Shown here in pieces: positions 32,814 to 41,448 of a stretch of DNA of 64,000 bases. Numbering within the stretch: the stretch's first letter is position 1; each line of letters starts with the position of its first letter. The position numbers were made by a program, and so were the translations under genes. Origin of the DNA: Actinacidiphila guanduensis (GTDB lineage Bacteria; Actinomycetota; Actinomycetes; Streptomycetales; Streptomycetaceae). Below the pieces are notes generated by a model. That model did not search any database and was not told the DNA's origin. It saw only the letters and a list, made by a program, of their open reading frames with translations. The stretch covers positions 620,001 to 684,000 of the forward strand of contig NZ_FNIE01000002.1 of the NCBI RefSeq assembly GCF_900103985.1. The letters run 5' to 3'.

Positions 32814-33770
32814 GTGGATACGGAGACAGGTTTCCCCGGCATGCAGGACGAATTGCTGGCGGGTAGAACCGGAGCTTTCTTCCACTTCCCCGCCGAAAAT
32901 GCCGAGCCTCGTCCGTCCGCCCCCACGAAGGCCGTGGACCACCCGCGGGCCATCGACATCCGGCTGCTTGTCGGCAGGACGACGGTATTACTGGCGGGTG
33001 CCCCCTCGTGCCCGCTGCGGGTGGAGCGGCCGGCCATGGACAATTCGGCTTCGCCCGTCCTCTATGCGGTTATTCCTGTGGCCGGACAGGTGACCGTGGA
33101 ACACCTCGGTGGCGAATACCGTGTGCGGCCGGGTCAGATGATCCTGTGCACGACGAGCAGGAGGGCCGTCGCCCGCTATGCCGGCGGGGAGCAGGTGTTC
33201 ATGGTCTTCCTGTGCGGTGGCAGCCGGGAACTGCCGGCGACGACTGCCGACGCCGTCCTGGGCCGTGTCCTGGAACTCGATGGCATCGGTGAGCTGCTCG
33301 TGACGCACCTGCACGCGACCATGAGGACGGGCCCCCGGCTGAGCGCGGTCGCGCTGGACGTCGCGGCGAGCGTCGCCGGCGACCTCCTGCGCGCCACCCT
33401 CGTGGTGAAGGCGGACGAACTCCCGTCCGACAGCGACGCGGCGTGGCGGACCCGTATCGACACCTACATCGAGTCGCGGCTCAACGACCCCTCGCTCGGC
33501 GTGCACATGATCGCCGCAGCCCATCACATGTCCGTACGCACGGTGTACCGGCTCTTCGAACGGACCGGCGAGAGCGTGCACGGCTACATCCGGCGGCGGC
33601 GCCTGGAGCGCTTCCGCATCGCCATCCAGGCGCAGCCCGATGTGAGCATGTCCGTGGTGTGCGTGCGCTACGGACTCGACCCCAAGCACCTGTCGCGCCA
33701 ATATCGCGCCTTTTTCGGTGAGCTGCCCAGCGAAACGCGAAGAGAACTCTCCGCGCGGTCGCGCTCGTAA
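32814..33770 (+). CDS. AraC-family regulator (AraC_binding_2-like N-terminus)
   Basis: From the GTG at 32814 the protein has 318 residues; an ATG nine codons later is an alternative. The N-terminal domain contains VLYAVIPVAGQVTVEHLGGEYRVRPGQMILCTTSRRA, the effector/dimer domain of ActR/NphR-type regulators. The DNA-binding domain has RIDTYIESRLNDPSLGVHMIAAAHHMSVRTVYRLFERTG and the weaker second motif SVVCVRYGLDPKHLSRQYRAFFG. TATCGT lies 8 bases before the GTG, so the mRNA may be leaderless. It precedes the ThDP enzyme and the methyltransferase in the same direction with a 270-base gap, and is a candidate regulator for them. Confidence 0.82.
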   Translation: MDTETGFPGMQDELLAGRTGAFFHFPAENAEPRPSAPTKAVDHPRAIDIRLLVGRTTVLLAGAPSCPLRVERPAMDNSASPVLYAVIPVAGQVTVEHLGGEYRVRPGQMILCTTSRRAVARYAGGEQVFMVFLCGGSRELPATTADAVLGRVLELDGIGELLVTHLHATMRTGPRLSAVALDVAASVAGDLLRATLVVKADELPSDSDAAWRTRIDTYIESRLNDPSLGVHMIAAAHHMSVRTVYRLFERTGESVHGYIRRRRLERFRIAIQAQPDVSMSVVCVRYGLDPKHLSRQYRAFFGELPSETRRELSARSRS

Positions 33771-34040
33771 CCCGACGAATTTCTCGCGTCTCGGCCCGGA
33801 ACACCACCCCACCTGGTGCCAAGACAGTTCACCAATGCGTGCCATTGCGGGAATGTGCATAGTGCGGCGTGAAAGGGCGGCACTATGGTGGCCGATACGG
33901 ACGGCTGCCCACCCATCGCGCATGGGATTTCGCGCGACGTGGGCCGGAACCCGGAAGCCGTGTGCGAGGCGATTACCGCCATGGGGTGACATCCCGGCGC
34001 GACCGTCTTCCTGATGGCCTTGAGCGTGGAGGAGATCGAC

Positions 34041-35774
34041 GTGTCCAGAACGGTCGCGGACGAACTGTGGGAAATGCTGGCCGGCGCGGGGGTCCGCCGT
34101 TGCTACGGGATCGTCGGCGATGCCCTGAATCCCGTCGTGGACGCGATGCGCCGCAACGGTTCGCTGGACTTCGTCCACGTGCGGCACGAGGAGTACGGGG
34201 CGTTCGCCGCGGTCGCCGAAGCCCGCCTGACCGGGCGCCCGGTAGCGGTGTGCGGCACCGCCGGCCCGGGGGTCGTGCACCTGATCAACGGCATCCTCGA
34301 CGCGCGCAAGGAGCGGGTGCCGATCATCGTGATCGCGGGCGACACCGAGACCGGCGTCATGGACAGCGAGACCGTCGAGGAACTCAACCCGTACCAGTTC
34401 TTCGGCCAGGCCGCCCTGTACGTCGGGCGGCTGGTCAATCCGCAGCAGCTGCGGACGGTCGTCACTTCCGCGGTGACCACCGCGATCACGAGTTCCGGTC
34501 CGGTCGTGCTGTCGATCCCCGGGGACGTGGCCGCCGCCGACGCCCCGAAGGGCCGCTTCGAGCTCCGGGTGCCGCGGCCGGCCCGGCCGCCGGCCGCTCC
34601 GGCCGACCTCGACGCCATGGCCTCGATCATCAATGAGGCGCGCACGGTCGCGATCTTCGGCGGCTACGGCTGCGCCGACGCCGGCGCCGAGGTGCGGGCA
34701 CTGGCGGAGAAACTGAGCGCGCCCGTCGGCTACTCGCTCAAGGGCAAGCAGTTCCTGGAGCACGACAACCCGCACGCGGTGGGGATGACCGGGCTGCTCG
34801 GCTACGGCGGCTGCTGGGAGGCGATCAACGGCGCCGACGTGCTGCTGATGCTCGGAACGGACTTCCCGTTCAGCAGCTTCCTGCCGCACAAGAAGGTGCG
34901 GATCATCCAGCTCGACCAGGACGCGAGCCGCCTCGGCCGGCGCGTGCCCGTGGAGCTGGGCGTGGTGGGGGACGTACGGGCCACCGTGTCCGCGCTGCTG
35001 CCGATGGTCGAGGCGAAGCCCGCGAACAGCCTGCTCACCGACGCCGTCAAGAAGACCGAGCGGTTCCACCGGCGGGCGCGGCACTACGTCGACAAGGGGC
35101 CGCGGACCAAGCCGATCCGCCCGGAGTTCCTGGCCGCGACGGTGAGCGATCTCGCCGCCGACGACGCGCTGTTCTTCGCCGACACCGGCACCGCCGTCAT
35201 CTGGGCCGCCCGCCACATCCGCTACGGAGGCGGTCGGCGCCTGTTCGGTTCGTTCTCCTGGGCGTCGATGGCCAACGCCGCCCCGAACGCCTTCGGCGCG
35301 CAACTCGCATACCCCGGGCGCCAGACGATCGCGCTGTGCGGCGACGGCGGATTCACCATGCTGGGCCTCGGCGACCTGCTCACCCAGGTGGAGCGCCGTG
35401 CGCAGGTCGTGCAGATCGTGCTGAACAACGGCGGCCTGGACTTCGTCAAGATCGAGCAACAGGAGGCGGGCATCGTCCCGTTCGGGACGGCGTTCACGAA
35501 CCCCGACTTCGCCGCGGTCGCGGAGGCGATGGGGGCCAAGGGCATCCGCGTCGAGGACCCCGCTGATCTGGCCGGCGGGGTGCGCGAGGCACTGGCACAC
35601 AAGGGCGGGCCGGTCGTCCTCGATGTGCTCGTGGACCCGTACGCCCTGGCGCTGCCCGCCCACGTCCCGGCGGAGACCGCCAAGGGCTTCACCTTGAGCG
35701 TGACCAAGCAGGTGTTCACCGGCCATCTCGACGAGGTCGTCGAGACGGCCGCGCACAACATCGGGCTCGTCTGA
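34041..35774 (+). CDS. poxB: ThDP-dependent pyruvate dehydrogenase (quinone)/PoxB-like enzyme
   Basis: From the GTG at 34041, which has GGAGGAGA upstream, the protein has 577 residues, the size of E. coli PoxB (572). The three ThDP-enzyme domains are visible: the PYR domain with GIVGDALNPVVDAMRRNG and the catalytic Glu in VRHEEYGAFAAVAEA, the central FAD-type domain with GGYGCADAGAEV and GTDFPFSSFLP, and the PP domain with CGDGGFTMLG and NNGGLDFVKIEQQEAGI (GDG...NN cofactor motif). PoxB decarboxylates pyruvate to acetate and passes electrons to quinone at the membrane. Acetolactate synthase-like or oxalyl-CoA decarboxylase-like relatives are less likely. It is followed 111 bases later by a methyltransferase. 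Confidence 0.85.
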   Translation: MSRTVADELWEMLAGAGVRRCYGIVGDALNPVVDAMRRNGSLDFVHVRHEEYGAFAAVAEARLTGRPVAVCGTAGPGVVHLINGILDARKERVPIIVIAGDTETGVMDSETVEELNPYQFFGQAALYVGRLVNPQQLRTVVTSAVTTAITSSGPVVLSIPGDVAAADAPKGRFELRVPRPARPPAAPADLDAMASIINEARTVAIFGGYGCADAGAEVRALAEKLSAPVGYSLKGKQFLEHDNPHAVGMTGLLGYGGCWEAINGADVLLMLGTDFPFSSFLPHKKVRIIQLDQDASRLGRRVPVELGVVGDVRATVSALLPMVEAKPANSLLTDAVKKTERFHRRARHYVDKGPRTKPIRPEFLAATVSDLAADDALFFADTGTAVIWAARHIRYGGGRRLFGSFSWASMANAAPNAFGAQLAYPGRQTIALCGDGGFTMLGLGDLLTQVERRAQVVQIVLNNGGLDFVKIEQQEAGIVPFGTAFTNPDFAAVAEAMGAKGIRVEDPADLAGGVREALAHKGGPVVLDVLVDPYALALPAHVPAETAKGFTLSVTKQVFTGHLDEVVETAAHNIGLV

Positions 35775-35885
35775 GCATTCCGCGACGAAGGAATTGCCCG
35801 GCAGGGCGGCCCTTGCGCGGCAGCGCGCAAGAGGCGCGCTGAAAGACACATGTGCCCGCGAAAATTTATTCATTGGAGAACATCG

Positions 35886-36929
35886 ATGGCAGTAACCGAC
35901 GCACCCGCGGCGTCCGCGGGCGGACTCCCCGCGATTCCCCCCTCGGCCGTCATGGTGCAGATGCTGGCGGGGTTCCAGATCTCCCAGGCCCTGATGGCGG
36001 TCGCCGAACTGGACATCGCCACGGTGCTCGTCGGGGGACCGCTCACCGTGGGCGAGGTCGCCGGCAGGACGGGCACGGACGCGTCCGCCGTCCTGCGGCT
36101 GGTCCGGTCCCTGGAACCGCTCGGCATCTTCGTCCTCGGCGAGGGCGACCTGGTCACCGTCACCCCGCTCGGTGCGACGCTCGCACGGGGCACCGACCAT
36201 TCGGTGCGGGACGCGGCTCTTTACTGGCAGCACACCCACTACGCGCCCTTCGGCGAGTTCTCGCACAGCGTGCGCACGGGCGAAGCAGGCACGGTGAAGT
36301 TCCTCGGAAAGCCGTTCTTCGAGTGGGTCGCGGAGGACCCCGCGCTGGTGGAGCTGCAGAACAACTGCTTCGCCACCGTGACGGACACCCTGAAGATCGG
36401 CATGTTCGAGGGCTACCGGCTGCCGGCCGGCACCGTCGTCGCGGACATCGGCGGTGCGGACGGCGCCATGCTCGCGCAGCTCCTCGCCGACGAGCCGGAC
36501 AGGAAGGGGATCGTCTTCGACCTCCCCGGTGTCGTCGCCGACGTGCCGCAACTCCTGGCGGCCCAGGGCTTGTCCGCACGTATCCAGGCCGTCGGGGGAG
36601 ACTTCTTCGACGAGGTGCCGGCCGCGGACGTCTACGTCCTGTCCCATGTCGTCCACGACTGGGACGACGAATCCGCCGCGCGCATCCTGAGGAACATCGC
36701 GCGGGCGGCTGAGCCCGGTGCGCGCCTCGTCGTGATCGAGAGCGTGATCCCGGCGACCGGCGAGCCGCATTTCTCGAAGATGCTCGACCTCATCATGCTC
36801 GGCCTCTACCCCGGCCGTGAACGCACCGAATCGGAGTACCGCGCGCTGCTCGCCACCGCCGGATTCACGCTCGACCGTGTCGTCCCCAGCCCGACGCCGT
36901 ATTCCTTCATCGAGGCCACGCTGGACTGA
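35886..36929 (+). CDS. SAM-dependent O-methyltransferase (plant OMT/ASMT-like)
   Basis: 347 residues from the ATG at 35886, which has GGAGA upstream. The N-terminal dimerisation domain spans about 15-100 (QMLAGFQISQALMAVAELDI, winged helix with VLRLVRSLEPLGIF). The SAM-binding motif is VVADIGGADGAMLAQLL (185-201), with FDLPGVV and GGDFFDEVP following. The catalytic base is probably H257 in LSHVVHDWDDE. Enzymes of this class methylate hydroxyl groups of small aromatic or polyketide metabolites, often in antibiotic clusters. The only linked partners here are the PoxB-like enzyme and the AraC regulator, so the substrate is unknown. Confidence 0.88.
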   Translation: MAVTDAPAASAGGLPAIPPSAVMVQMLAGFQISQALMAVAELDIATVLVGGPLTVGEVAGRTGTDASAVLRLVRSLEPLGIFVLGEGDLVTVTPLGATLARGTDHSVRDAALYWQHTHYAPFGEFSHSVRTGEAGTVKFLGKPFFEWVAEDPALVELQNNCFATVTDTLKIGMFEGYRLPAGTVVADIGGADGAMLAQLLADEPDRKGIVFDLPGVVADVPQLLAAQGLSARIQAVGGDFFDEVPAADVYVLSHVVHDWDDESAARILRNIARAAEPGARLVVIESVIPATGEPHFSKMLDLIMLGLYPGRERTESEYRALLATAGFTLDRVVPSPTPYSFIEATLD

Positions 36930-36996
36930 GGAAGCTCGCCGCCGTGCCGGTACGTCGTCCGGCCCGCCGAAACCGGCGGTGTGCGGCGGAATTCGG

Positions 36997-37036
36997 CCCC
37001 GGCCCCCCGTACTGAGGACGGTACGGAGGGCCGGGG
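36997..37036. terminator. Terminator between methyltransferase and GH12 genes
   Basis: CCCCGGCCCCCCGTAC and GTACGGAGGGCCGGGG pair over about 15 bases (two imperfections) with an 8-nt loop, between two convergent genes. Confidence 0.7.
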
Positions 37037-37140
37037 TCGGTGATCCGCTCGGCCGGTCATCCCGACCGGCCATCGCCACCCGGTGCGGCATCCGCCGGCC
37101 GTGGGATTGCTCCGACGCTCTCGGTGGGGCCGAGAGGGGA

Positions 37141-38361
37141 TCAACTGGGCAGGGTCCACTGCTGGTTGGTGCCGTTGCCGCAGTCCCAGATCTGCAGCCG
37201 GGTGCCGTTGGCGGAACTCGGGCCGGTCGCGTCGAGGCACTTGCCGGAGCCGGTGTTGACCAGGTGCCCGCCGGTGGCGGTCCACTTCTGGGCGGCTGTG
37301 CCGTTGCAGTCGTACAGCTGCACCTGGGTGCCGTCGGCGGTGCCCGCCGCCGTCACGTCCATGCACTTGCCCAGGGCCCGAAGGCTGCCGTCCGGGCCTG
37401 TGGTCCAGTTCTGCGCGCTCGTCCCGTTGCAGTCGTAGAGCTGTACGGCGGCACCGTTGGCCGTGGAGGCGCCGGCCACGTCGGCGCACTTGCCCGCGTA
37501 GCCCGAACGGATCGGCCCGGTGGGCCCGCTGCCGCTCCCGCTGGCCTGTGCGGCGTCGAAGGAGAAGGAGTTCGTGCCGAGTCCCTGGCCGCCCTGCCAG
37601 ATCTCGAAGCCGGCCTCGGCGTCGATGAGGTAGGAGTTCGGGCCGGTGGTGCCGCGGCGCACGGAGTCGTCGATCAGCGCCTTGATGTCGAGGCCGGAGA
37701 CGGACGTGGCGCCGCCCTGCAGGACGTAGGAGACGATGTTCCACGAGGTCTGGCGTCCCTGGTAGACGTCCCAGGTGTGGCCGGACACCGTGGTGGTGGC
37801 GGTCTTCGAGCCGAACGGGGCGACGCCGCCGCGGCTGTTGAGCCAGATCATGATCTCGCTGTCGTCCGGCTGGCCGCCGGTGGTGGGAGCGCTGTCGGTC
37901 CACAGGTCGTAGGCGACGTCGTAGGCGCCGGTCGCGGGCTGCGTGGTGGACCATGAGGAGGTCGCGCTCGCCAGCCGGCTCACCTGGATCGGCAGGTTGC
38001 TGCCGGTGGTGCACGCGCCCCAGTGGCAGCCCTTGTAGATCGACGGGTAGGTGGCGGGAGCGCCGCCGGAGAGGTGGAAATTCGCGGTGCTCACGGACCA
38101 TGCCGTGCCGCCGGTGGCGGTGACGCACTGCGGGTCGCCGGAGTTCCACTCGTTGTTCTGCAGGGTGTACGCCCCGCCGGCGAGGCTGATCGAGCCCTGC
38201 GGCTGGCAGTTGGTGATCGGGGTGTCCTCAGGGCGGACCGTCCGGGAGGTCTGGGCGGCGTGGGCCGGCTGGCCGAAGGCGGCCAAGGCGAGGCAGGCGG
38301 CCGTGGCGGCGAGTGCCGCACGTGCGTGCCGGGGCCTGATCGTCAGGGGGAATGTGAGCAT
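37141..38361 (-). CDS. Secreted GH12 glucanase with ricin-type lectin domain
   Basis: 406 residues from the ATG at 38361, with GAGG upstream. The signal peptide (RPRHARAALAATAACLALAAFGQPAHA) precedes a GH12 beta-jelly-roll domain: YTLQNNEWNSGDPQCV at the start, DSEIMIWLNSRGG with the likely nucleophile Glu near 147, TWDVYQGRQTSWNIVSYV, and DAEAGFEIWQGG with the acid/base Glu near 233. From about 265, three ricin QxW repeats (AQNW, AQKW, QQW) form a beta-trefoil that should bind sugar. The enzyme probably cuts cellulose, beta-glucan or xyloglucan outside the cell. An upstream ATG at 38433 is in frame but would bury the signal peptide. Confidence 0.9.
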   Translation of the reverse strand: MLTFPLTIRPRHARAALAATAACLALAAFGQPAHAAQTSRTVRPEDTPITNCQPQGSISLAGGAYTLQNNEWNSGDPQCVTATGGTAWSVSTANFHLSGGAPATYPSIYKGCHWGACTTGSNLPIQVSRLASATSSWSTTQPATGAYDVAYDLWTDSAPTTGGQPDDSEIMIWLNSRGGVAPFGSKTATTTVSGHTWDVYQGRQTSWNIVSYVLQGGATSVSGLDIKALIDDSVRRGTTGPNSYLIDAEAGFEIWQGGQGLGTNSFSFDAAQASGSGSGPTGPIRSGYAGKCADVAGASTANGAAVQLYDCNGTSAQNWTTGPDGSLRALGKCMDVTAAGTADGTQVQLYDCNGTAAQKWTATGGHLVNTGSGKCLDATGPSSANGTRLQIWDCGNGTNQQWTLPS

Positions 38362-38689
38362 GGCCTCGTACCCTTCCGTGGGGGGACTTTCCGCTGGGCG
38401 AGGTCCGGCCCGGTGCCGGTGGAGCGCTCCCACGGGGGGGTGCGGGGGAGAACCGCGCTTCGCGGATTGCTGGACGGGGTGCGCTGTACGTGGGGTGGTG
38501 CGGGCCCGCCCAGGACGGGCAGGCGGCCGCCGGCTGTCGCGCAGGTGCGATTGAACCGGCCCGCTGGGGCCCGGTCAAGGTCTGGACCAATGGGGGCCGG
38601 TGTGCGGGTCCCGGCTGGCGGGCGGGGGCGGACTCCTGCTCATGGACCCTGCCGGGCCGGGCACGGCTCCCTGCCCGGCAGGGGATCGG

Positions 38690-39409
38690 TCAGTCCTTCG
38701 CCGCGACGACCAGCGTGTCCGCGAGTGCCTCGGGGTGGGTCAGCATCGCCTCGTGCGGGCCGTCGCATTCGAGGACACGCGGGTTGGCCAGCCTGCCGGC
38801 CATCTCCTGGAAGAGCGCGCGGGGTACGCCTTGGTCGTCGCGCAGGAAGATGTAGCCGGCCGGCGGCGGGGTCTCCCAGAACCGGGGAAGGGAGATCGGC
38901 TCGGCCACCCATCCGAGGGGGACCGGGACCAGCCGGTCCATGACGGCGGCGAACTGCGCGTCGGTGGCCCCGTTCATGAAGTGGGCCTTCCAGACCTCGT
39001 GGTCGATCGGGATGGTCCGGTCCGGGTGCCGCGCGGCCGCCGCGTGGTCCGCCGCCACGAAGTGCCGGGGCAGCACGTCGTGGATCGCCTCGCCGTCACG
39101 GAGCACCCAGGCGTCGACGAAGACGATTCTGCGGGTCTCCTCCCGCAGCCGGTCCGCGACGTACTGGACGACCGGTCCGCCGCCGCTGTGGCCCACGAGC
39201 ACGAAGTCCCCGAGACCCTGCCGCCCGATGGCCCGGACGAGCGCGTCCCCGATGGTGTTGAGGGTGACGCCGTCGCGGCTCGCGGCGCCTTCCTCCGAAC
39301 CGAGGAGGGTGGGCGCGAATACGTCATGTCCGCCGGCGCGAAGATGCGCGGCCACCGCGTCCCAGCACCAGCCGCCCTGCCATCCGCCATGGACGAGAAC
39401 AAATTGCAT
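38690..39409 (-). CDS. Alpha/beta hydrolase (EstC/salicylate-esterase type)
   Basis: A 239-residue cytoplasmic alpha/beta hydrolase. VLVHGGWQGGWCWDAV (4-19) supplies the oxyanion region, GHSGGGPVVQYVADRL the nucleophile elbow (Ser near 75), and CDGPHEAMLTHPEALA the catalytic His near the C-terminus. The HGGWxGGWCW opening is typical of the group containing methyl-salicylate esterases and bacterial EstC. Length is standard. It is divergent from the phosphodiesterase; the palindrome at 39580-39597 lies 170 bases upstream and could bind a regulator of either gene. The natural substrate is unknown. Confidence 0.9.
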   Translation of the reverse strand: MQFVLVHGGWQGGWCWDAVAAHLRAGGHDVFAPTLLGSEEGAASRDGVTLNTIGDALVRAIGRQGLGDFVLVGHSGGGPVVQYVADRLREETRRIVFVDAWVLRDGEAIHDVLPRHFVAADHAAAARHPDRTIPIDHEVWKAHFMNGATDAQFAAVMDRLVPVPLGWVAEPISLPRFWETPPPAGYIFLRDDQGVPRALFQEMAGRLANPRVLECDGPHEAMLTHPEALADTLVVAAKD

Positions 39410-39579
39410 CAGAACACCCGATTCTGTTCATGTGCCGCCATAGCCGGGCCGTAGCCGGAGGGCGATGCCCACTCTCGCGTCCCCGCGTCCCGTATCGCCA
39501 CCCCACACCGGGCCCTGCGGATTCGCCGATCCGTGCCATGTTCCGGTCCAGGGTGCGGGCCGGGCTCGGGGGCGTGACC

Positions 39580-39597
39580 GTCTACAGGACTGTAGAC
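39580..39597. promoter_or_regulatory. Perfect palindromic operator between hydrolase and phosphodiesterase
   Basis: GTCTACAG-GA-CTGTAGAC is an exact 8-2-8 inverted repeat, AT-richer than its surroundings, in the divergent intergenic region. The form suits a TetR- or GntR-type dimer. No regulator gene is adjacent, so the factor would act from elsewhere. Confidence 0.65.
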
Positions 39598-39693
39598 ATT
39601 CACGGGTGGGACGCCTGGGCGCCGTGGGGTGTTCATCCGCCGCACCTCTCATCGGTCGGCAGGAAACGCCGGACTCCTCCGAACTGGAGAACC

Positions 39694-41346
39694 ATGAACA
39701 AGGCAACCCGACTCGCCACGGCCCTCGCCGTGCTCGGCCTCACCGCCGCGGCCGTTCCCACCGCGTCCGCGACCAGCGGGCGCCCGCACCACCAAGGCGC
39801 GACCGCCCGGCACGTCCTGCTGCTGTCGGTCGACGGCCTGCACCAGTCGGACCTGGCCTGGTACGTCGCCCGGCACCCGCACTCCGCGCTCGCCCGCCTG
39901 GTGGGCGACGGCACCGAGTACACCCACGCGCGGACGACCGTCCCCTCCGACTCCTTCCCCGGCATGATCGGGCAGCTGACCGGCGGCAACCCCGGCACCA
40001 CCGGCGTCTACTACGACGACACCTACAGCACCGCGCTGCTGCCCGCCGGCACGACCGACTGCAGGACGGCCGAGCCCGGTGCCGAGGTCGACCTGACCGA
40101 GGACCTCGACCGGAACAAGGACTCCCTCGACGCCGGCCAGGGCCTGGCCGGCCTGCCGGGCAGCATCCTCGGCATGACCGGTGACGCGCGCTCGCTCATC
40201 GACCCCGCGAAGCTGCCGGTCGACCCCAAGACCTGCAAGCCGCTCTACCCGAACTCCTACCTGCGGGTGAACACGGTCTTCGAGGTGGCCCGTACGGCGG
40301 GTCTGCGCACCGCCTGGTCGGACAAGCACGCCGCCTACGACATCCTCAGCGGCCCGTCCGGCACCGGGATACAGGACCTGTTCGCCCCCGAGATCAACAG
40401 CCAGGCGATCGGCTACCCCGCCGGTGAGGACTGGACGAGCGACAACGCGGCCACCGAGCAGTACGACGCGTACAAGGTGCAGGCCGTGCGCAACGAGATC
40501 GACGGCTTCGACCACAGCGGCACGCACAAGGTCGGCACCCCCGCGATCTTCGGCATGAACTTCCAGTCCGTGTCCACCGCCCAGAAGCTGCCGCAGTCGG
40601 ACGGCCTCAAGGGCGGCTACACCGCGACGGGAGCGCCGGGTCCGCTGCTCGCGAAGAACCTCGACTACATCGACGCCCAAGTCGCCACGCTGGAAGCCGA
40701 GATCGCCAAGCAGCACCTCCAGGACAGCACGACCGTCATCCTGTCCGCCAAGCACGGCCAGTCGCCGACCGATCCGGGCGCGCTGACCCGGATCGACGAC
40801 GGACCGCTCCTCGACGGCCTCAACGCGGCCTGGAAGGCCGCCCATCCGGGCGCCGGCGACCTCGTGGTGCACTCCGTGGACGACGACGCCATGCTGCTGT
40901 GGCTCAGCGACCGCTCCCAGGCCGCGGCCGACTTCGCCAAGGACTACCTGCTGCGCCAGTCCGGCACCGGCAACGGCATCGACGGCGCCGCGAAGCCGTT
41001 CACCGCCGCGGGCCTCAGCAAGGTGTACGCCGGGGACGAGGCGGCTCACTACTTCGGGGCGAAGCCCGGCGACTCGCGGGTCCCCGACCTCTTCGGCATC
41101 ACGCAGTACGGCGTCGTCTACACCGGCGGCAAGGGCAAGATCGCCGAGCACGGCGGGGCGCTCGCCGACGACCGTGACGTCCCCCTCGTCGTCTCCGGCG
41201 CGGACACCCCGCACGGCAGGCACGTGGCCGCGGCCGTCGAGACCACCCAGATCGCGCCCACGATCCTGCACCTGCTGGGCCTGGACCCGAACGCCCTGCA
41301 GGCGGTGCGGACCGACCACACCCGGGTGCTGCCCGCCGAGCACTGA
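39694..41346 (+). CDS. Secreted alkaline-phosphatase-superfamily phosphodiesterase/nucleotide pyrophosphatase
   Basis: 550 residues from the ATG at 39694, preceded by GGAG. A signal peptide (KATRLATALAVLGLTAAAVPTASA) leads into a type I phosphodiesterase domain. VLLLSVDGLHQSDL gives the first metal Asp, TTVPSDSFPGMIGQLTGG the nucleophilic Thr in the NPP-type TxPSxSFPG motif, DKHAAYDIL, the KHGQSP site near 350 and AEHGGALADDRDVPLVVSG the last metal ligands. The C-terminus has QIAPTILHLLGLDPNAL, the usual end of the fold. It probably hydrolyses nucleotide or other phosphodiesters outside the cell for phosphate supply. Confidence 0.9.
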   Translation: MNKATRLATALAVLGLTAAAVPTASATSGRPHHQGATARHVLLLSVDGLHQSDLAWYVARHPHSALARLVGDGTEYTHARTTVPSDSFPGMIGQLTGGNPGTTGVYYDDTYSTALLPAGTTDCRTAEPGAEVDLTEDLDRNKDSLDAGQGLAGLPGSILGMTGDARSLIDPAKLPVDPKTCKPLYPNSYLRVNTVFEVARTAGLRTAWSDKHAAYDILSGPSGTGIQDLFAPEINSQAIGYPAGEDWTSDNAATEQYDAYKVQAVRNEIDGFDHSGTHKVGTPAIFGMNFQSVSTAQKLPQSDGLKGGYTATGAPGPLLAKNLDYIDAQVATLEAEIAKQHLQDSTTVILSAKHGQSPTDPGALTRIDDGPLLDGLNAAWKAAHPGAGDLVVHSVDDDAMLLWLSDRSQAAADFAKDYLLRQSGTGNGIDGAAKPFTAAGLSKVYAGDEAAHYFGAKPGDSRVPDLFGITQYGVVYTGGKGKIAEHGGALADDRDVPLVVSGADTPHGRHVAAAVETTQIAPTILHLLGLDPNALQAVRTDHTRVLPAEH

Positions 41347-41448
41347 CCCCCGCCCCGCCGGGCCGGTGCCGCGGTGCCCACGTCGGGGCGCCGCGGTGCC
41401 GGTCCGATCCGGTCACGCCCGGCCCCGGTGGTGAACGGGCCCCCGGGG

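Noticed and set aside
32988-37091. A 1367-residue minus-strand open frame across the AraC, PoxB and methyltransferase genes
   Set aside because: It spans three clearly coding plus-strand genes and their gaps and shows no domain; open only because of base composition.
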